The notes below the pieces were generated by a model that had not been told where the DNA came from, did not search any database, and saw only the letters and a program-made list of their open reading frames with translations. Both the position numbers and the translations under genes were made by a program. A stretch of 6,011 nucleotides of DNA from Cetobacterium sp. UBA6069 (GTDB lineage: Bacteria > Fusobacteriota > Fusobacteriia > Fusobacteriales > Fusobacteriaceae), in assembly GCA_002428805.1 (NCBI GenBank), contig DIXX01000062.1:48939-54949 (forward strand). The letters are read 5' to 3'. This document shows, piece by piece, positions 5,815 to 6,011 of this stretch (position 1 is its first letter; each line of letters opens with the position of its first letter).

Positions 5815-6011
5815 ATGTTAGATAAAATGTTAGTTAGAAACTGTATGAAGTTAGATTTAAAAGCTACAACTAAAGCCGAAGTTATCGATGAGCTTGTTGA
5901 AGTGCTATATGCAAATGGAAGACTTAATGATAAAGATGAATTTAAAAAGACTATAATAAAAAGAGAAGAACAAAGCAGTACTGGATTAGAAGAGGGAATA
6001 GCTATTCCTCA
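5815..6011 (+). CDS. fruA: Fructose PTS permease, N-terminal EIIA domain (cut by window end)
   Basis: The first 65 codons plus two bases are present, with a GGGAGG site 6 bases before the ATG. The translation matches the PTS EIIA fructose/mannitol family: L-D-L-K-A (13-17), K-A-E-V-I-D-E-L (20-27), an R-E-E-Q-S-S-T-G-L motif (50-58), then G-I-A-I-P (61-65). The next codon begins CA, where the family has the phosphorylated histidine (I-A-I-P-H), so the window ends inside the active-site codon. In FruA permeases of this layout, EIIB and EIIC domains usually follow on the same chain, but that cannot be seen here. A stand-alone EIIA or a PtsN-type protein is possible. The position right after fruK makes a fructose permease much more likely. 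It takes phosphate from HPr and passes it to EIIB during sugar uptake. Confidence 0.9.
   Translation, partial: MLDKMLVRNCMKLDLKATTKAEVIDELVEVLYANGRLNDKDEFKKTIIKREEQSSTGLEEGIAIP

Noticed and set aside
1..6011. CRISPR array, tRNA/rRNA genes, insertion sequence or prophage ends
   Set aside because: No spaced direct repeats, cloverleaf-like segments, transposase motifs or terminal inverted repeats were seen. Composition and codon use look uniform across the window.

Overview
The window is very AT-rich, favours A/T-ending codons (AGA for arginine), and has strong purine-rich ribosome binding sites. It encodes a lipoprotein of the type found in double-membrane bacteria beside fermentative citrate and fructose genes. 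Together this suggests an anaerobic, AT-rich diderm, most likely a member of the Fusobacteriota (Fusobacterium, Cetobacterium or Ilyobacter type). A clostridial relative is less likely. The assignment is inferred from style and gene content, not from a marker gene.

Left block (about 1-3357, + strand). It opens with the 3' end of a gene whose C-terminus resembles a degenerate LexA/UmuD-type (S24) domain. Next come a small lipoprotein with an LPP20-like domain, citC (citrate lyase ligase), and a fused citX-citG gene. Spacing is tight: 28 bases, then an ATGA overlap, then 3 bases, so this looks like one transcript. CitG makes the triphosphoribosyl-dephospho-CoA precursor, CitX attaches the prosthetic group to the citrate lyase acyl carrier protein, and CitC acetylates the group. 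This is the complete maturation set for citrate lyase, but the lyase subunits (citD, citE, citF) are not in the window.

Middle (3356-3995). A strong hairpin with U-tracts on both strands separates the cit block from a convergent Nudix hydrolase gene of the CoA-pyrophosphatase type. The 150-base gap between the Nudix start and the next gene holds the divergent promoter region. Within it are four tandem 10-bp repeats that look like an operator.

Right block (4146-6011, + strand). This is a fructose PTS operon: a DeoR-family repressor (FruR-like), 1-phosphofructokinase (FruK), and the start of the fructose PTS permease (EIIA domain). It is cut by the window end inside the codon of the predicted phospho-accepting histidine. 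PTS import would yield fructose 1-phosphate, FruK converts it to fructose 1,6-bisphosphate, and the repressor probably senses a phosphorylated sugar.

Most of the window is recognisable metabolism. The points that deserve a second look are the decamer array, the lipoprotein locked into the cit operon, the unusual residues in the CitG half, and the degenerate S24-like tail at the left edge. I see no clear undescribed multi-gene system.
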